Positions 58,594 through 64,000 of a stretch of 64,000 bases of DNA are shown here, one piece after another; the stretch's first letter is position 1; each line of letters begins with the position of its first letter. The DNA comes from Maritalea mobilis (lineage in GTDB: Bacteria; Pseudomonadota; Alphaproteobacteria; Rhodobacterales; Rhodobacteraceae), in the NCBI RefSeq assembly GCF_019800885.1, contig NZ_JAHVKE010000002.1, forward strand, positions 496,001 to 560,000, written 5' to 3'. The translations under genes and the position numbers were made by a program. Under the pieces are notes generated by a model. That model saw nothing but the letters and a program-made list of their open reading frames with translations. It did not search any database and was not told the origin of the DNA.

Positions 58594-59046
58594 ATGGCCA
58601 AGAAACTTGCTGGCACCATGAAGCTGCAGATCCCTGCAGGTCAGGCCAACCCCTCGCCGCCGGTGGGCCCCGCCCTCGGTCAGCGTGGCATCAACATCAT
58701 GGAATTCTGCAAGGCGTTCAACGCCAAGACGCAGGAGATGGAGCCGGGCGCACCCTGCCCGACCGTGATCACCTACTATCAGGACAAGTCCTTCACGATG
58801 GACATCAAGACGCCCCCGGCGTCCTACTACCTGAAAAAGGCGGCCGGTCTGAAGAACCAGGGCAAGCGCAACCGTCCCCGCGGTGCCGAGAACCCGGGCC
58901 GCGAGACCATCGCGACCGTGACCGTCGCGCAGGTGCGTGAAATCGCCGAAGCGAAGATGAAGGACCTCAGCGCCAATGACGTCGAGGCCGCAATGAAGAT
59001 CATCGTTGGCTCGGCCAACTCGATGGGCATCGAGGTGAAGGGGTAA
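58594..59046 (+). CDS. rplK: 50S ribosomal protein L11
   Basis: A 150-residue ribosomal protein of the GTPase-associated centre. [20 protein letters not shown] and [15 protein letters not shown] are the N-terminal signature; the C-terminal rRNA-binding domain ends [15 protein letters not shown] precedes ATG 58594. Followed by rplA after three bases. Confidence 0.97.
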   Translation: MAKKLAGTMKLQIPAGQANPSPPVGPALGQRGINIMEFCKAFNAKTQEMEPGAPCPTVITYYQDKSFTMDIKTPPASYYLKKAAGLKNQGKRNRPRGAENPGRETIATVTVAQVREIAEAKMKDLSANDVEAAMKIIVGSANSMGIEVKG

Positions 59047-59049
59047 ATC

Positions 59050-59751
59050 ATGGGCAAGATTGGAAAGCGTCTGAAGGCCGCCCGCGCCGCCTTTGCCGAC
59101 AAGGAAAACGTCTCGGTCGAAGAGGCCGTTGAACTGATCAAGGCGAACTCGAACACCAAGTTCGACGAAAGCATCGAGATCGCGATGAACCTGGGCGTCG
59201 ACCCGCGCCACGCCGACCAGATGGTCCGCGGCACGGTCACCCTGCCCAACGGCACCGGCAAGTCGGTGCGCGTCGCGGTGTTCGCACGTGGCCCCAAGGC
59301 TGACGAAGCCAAGGCCGCCGGCGCCGATATCGTCGGTGCCGAGGACCTGATGGAAACCGTCCAGGGCGGCACCATCGAGTTCGACCGCTGCATCGCGACC
59401 CCGGACATGATGCCGATCGTCGGCCGTCTGGGTAAGGTGCTTGGTCCGCGCAACCTGATGCCGAACCCCAAGGTCGGCACCGTGACCATGGACGTCAAAG
59501 AGGCCGTCGAAGCCGCCAAGGGCGGTCAGGTCCAGTTCAAGGCCGAGAAGGCGGGCGTCGTCCATGCCGGTATCGGCAAGGCGTCCTTCGATGCCGCCAA
59601 GCTGGCCGAAAACGTGCGCGCCTTCGTGGACGCCGTGAACAAGGCCAAGCCGTCGGGCGCCAAGGGGGCCTACCTGCAAAAGATCTCGCTCAGCTCCACC
59701 ATGGGGCCGGGCGTATCGGTTGCCCTGGACAGCGCCACCGGCAACGCGTGA
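59050..59751 (+). CDS. rplA: 50S ribosomal protein L1
   Basis: A 233-residue L1 stalk protein and, in E. coli, translational repressor of its own operon. [16 protein letters not shown], the N-terminal domain with [20 protein letters not shown], the rRNA-binding motif [20 protein letters not shown], and [11 protein letters not shown] at the end are all typical. A terminator follows. Confidence 0.97.
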   Translation: MGKIGKRLKAARAAFADKENVSVEEAVELIKANSNTKFDESIEIAMNLGVDPRHADQMVRGTVTLPNGTGKSVRVAVFARGPKADEAKAAGADIVGAEDLMETVQGGTIEFDRCIATPDMMPIVGRLGKVLGPRNLMPNPKVGTVTMDVKEAVEAAKGGQVQFKAEKAGVVHAGIGKASFDAAKLAENVRAFVDAVNKAKPSGAKGAYLQKISLSSTMGPGVSVALDSATGNA

Positions 59752-59771
59752 TCTGACGCCAAAAGGTTTGG

Positions 59772-59802
59772 AAAGGCCCTGCCGGTGATGGCGGGGCCTT
59801 TT
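59772..59802 (+). terminator. Rho-independent terminator after rplA
   Basis: A 12-base-pair stem built on AAAGGCCCTGCC and GGCGGGGCCTTT (one G-T pair) with a six-base loop, ending in TTTT. It separates rplKA from rplJL-rpoB and lies 20 bases after the rplA stop. Confidence 0.85.
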
Positions 59803-59935
59803 CGCGTTTCGGGCCCGGATCGCAGTATCTGGGGCTTGGCAAAAGGGCGGCTTCGCTGTAGACCCGCCCCTGCAACGGAGCGCGCGATTCGTCACGCGCT
59901 CTTTTGCGTTTCGTCCAAGACGGTGGGTTGAGGTG

Positions 59936-60099
59936 ATACGGCCTCAATAATTCCTGCCCGAGACGGGATCAGACCAGATGACCGAGGGCTCTCCCGTAGA
60001 GCGCGCGGTGGGGTTGGTTCCCGTTGTCCACGGACCAAAACCGCCGGAGCGATCCGGTAGACGAGAGCCGGGGGGAAACCCCCAAACTGGAGTGAAACT
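59936..60099 (+). ncRNA. putative ribosomal protein L10 leader
   Basis: The 348-base gap before rplJ holds no gene after the rplA terminator; its second half is the expected site of the L10 leader, an mRNA element bound by the L10-L7/L12 complex. Visible structure includes a CCGGA-GCGA-TCCGG tetraloop hairpin (60042-60055) and a GGGGG-AAA-CCCCC hairpin (60071-60083) ending six bases before the GGAG ribosome site (60089-60092). The kink-turn was not verified. Confidence 0.45.
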
Positions 60100-60618
60100 G
60101 TGGATAGAGCCCAGAAAGAGAAAGTGGTCGAGGAACTCGGCCAGATCTTCGAAAGCTCTGGCGTCGTTGTGGTTGCCCACTACGAGGGTCTCACGGTTGC
60201 CGAGATGCAGGATCTGCGGGGTCGCATGCGCGACGCTGGCGGGTCCGTCCGCGTCGCCAAGAACAGGCTCGCCAAGATCGCCCTCGAGGGAACGGATGTC
60301 GCTGGCATCGCCGAATTCCTCACGGGCATGACCGTTCTGTCCTATTCGGAAGACCCCGTGGCAGCAGCCAAGGTCGCCGAAGCCTATGCCAAGGATAACG
60401 ACAAGTTCGAAATCCTGGGCGGGGCGATGGACGGAAACGTTCTGGACCGCGCCGGTGTTACCGCGGTGTCCAAGCTGCCGTCGCGCGAGGAGCTTATTGC
60501 CTCCATCGCCGGCTGCATCGGGGCGCCCGCGTCGAACATCGCCGGGGCCATTGGCGCACCTGCTTCGAACATCGCTTCCATCCTTTCCACCATCGAGGAA
60601 AAGGCGGAGGCCGCATAA
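60100..60618 (+). CDS. rplJ: 50S ribosomal protein L10
   Basis: A 172-residue stalk-base protein that binds L7/L12 dimers. [20 protein letters not shown] opens the protein and [17 protein letters not shown] is the L10 signature; the C-terminal L7/L12-binding helix follows APASNIA repeats. Starts with GTG 60100 after GGAG. rplL follows after 63 bases. Confidence 0.97.
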   Translation: MDRAQKEKVVEELGQIFESSGVVVVAHYEGLTVAEMQDLRGRMRDAGGSVRVAKNRLAKIALEGTDVAGIAEFLTGMTVLSYSEDPVAAAKVAEAYAKDNDKFEILGGAMDGNVLDRAGVTAVSKLPSREELIASIAGCIGAPASNIAGAIGAPASNIASILSTIEEKAEAA

Positions 60619-60681
60619 GGCATCCCGACACCTCCGCATCTTGCGGCGTTGGAACACACACCTACATACGGATACTGAAAA

Positions 60682-61059
<378 letters not shown>

Positions 61060-61115
61060 GCCGGACGATAGCGGCGGCGCGACGCTGAATGTCGCGCCGA
61101 CCCGCACAAGAATTG

Positions 61116-61146
61116 GGCTGGGCCCGGGTGTTTCCCGGGTCCAGCC
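61116..61146 (+). other. 13-bp hairpin between rplL and rpoB
   Basis: GGCTGGGCCCGGG pairs with CCCGGGTCCAGCC (one G-T pair) around a five-base loop. There is no T run. In E. coli a partial attenuator and RNase III site occupy this position; a similar role here is inferred. The remaining 272-base gap (61060-61331) shows no gene. Confidence 0.5.
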
Positions 61147-61331
61147 GAACGCGTCTTAGCGAGGGCCCTGCAGGTCAGGGTTTTCTCTAAGGCGGCAAAT
61201 CAGGGGTCGGGAGCGCGCCATTGGGCGGGCGCGCATGAATGGACCCCGCCCGTCTTGAGGTTTCAGTGCTCCCCCGCCGGTGACCCGACGGCGTGTGGGC
61301 GGCACGAGACAACGGAAAGGTGCGCACGAGC

Positions 61332-64000
<2,669 letters not shown>

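Noticed and set aside
57877-59895. Antisense open frame of 672 codons across nusG, rplK and rplA
   Set aside because: Spans three ribosomal/transcription genes on the other strand; pure shadow.
61116-61146. Intrinsic terminator between rplL and rpoB
   Set aside because: The stem is strong but there is no T run, so it was listed as a processing or attenuation hairpin instead.

Overview
The window is ordinary chromosomal DNA of a GC-rich alphaproteobacterium. Gene content and order point to the Rhodobacterales (Roseobacter/Rhodobacter relatives). Signs of this are (2S)-methylsuccinyl-CoA dehydrogenase (ethylmalonyl-CoA pathway), phaA/phaB, a pckA-chvI-chvG-hprK-rapZ-EIIA-HPr locus with a truncated HprK, a short type-2 ArgC, a DUF6473 protein, and a run rpoZ-rsh-DUF2062-pdxJ-acpS-lepB-rnc-era-recO. 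I see no phage, insertion sequence, CRISPR array, rRNA operon or conjugation gene. About 75 protein-coding genes and one tRNA fill about 90% of the sequence on both strands.

Layout. 1-7.9 kb: end of a proline racemase-family gene, DUF2834 protein, ETF-ubiquinone oxidoreductase, a TPR secretory protein, ispE, ispB, a small methyltransferase operon. 7.9-12.5 kb: polyhydroxybutyrate genes phaB and phaA with a patatin-like gene between them that carries an in-frame stop, an EAL-domain protein, tag. 12.5-20.3 kb: tlpA-like gene, argH, a mini-lipoprotein, greA, an unknown membrane protein, then a leftward cluster ispH-lysE-DUF3429-rnhA-TRIC and a NYN-domain gene. 20.6-31.7 kb: folK, rpoZ, rsh, pdxJ, acpS, lepB, rnc, argC, era, recO, thpR. 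31.7-43.5 kb: mcd, tauE-like, pckA, the ChvGI two-component system, the PTS phosphorelay genes, an acyltransferase, 3-hydroxybutyryl-CoA dehydrogenase. 43.5-52.4 kb: DUF6473, etfBA, hemolysin III, HIG1, SDR, SH3, parC, a lipoprotein. 52.5-64 kb: tuf, a CatB-type acetyltransferase, gnd, tRNA-Trp, secE, nusG, rplKAJL and the first 889 codons of rpoB.

How the genes fit together. PhaA, PhaB/Hbd and Mcd catalyse steps of acetyl-CoA assimilation through the ethylmalonyl-CoA pathway and PHB turnover. Mcd is a flavin dehydrogenase of a type that normally passes electrons to EtfAB, and ETF-QO then passes them to ubiquinone; all of these parts are in the window but in separate operons. PckA links this to gluconeogenesis and lies divergent to ChvI/ChvG, as in rhizobia. 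The hprK-rapZ-EIIA-HPr set is a regulatory PTS with no EI or sugar permease nearby.

The points most worth checking are the long interrupted inverted repeat between mcd and tauE, the nonsense codon in the patatin-like gene, two copies of a terminator-like dispersed repeat, 30-nt perfect palindromes at convergent gene ends, and mutually exclusive pairings between secE and nusG. I did not find a clearly new multi-gene system. Starts were chosen by eye from Shine-Dalgarno spacing and family alignment remembered from experience; no search was run.
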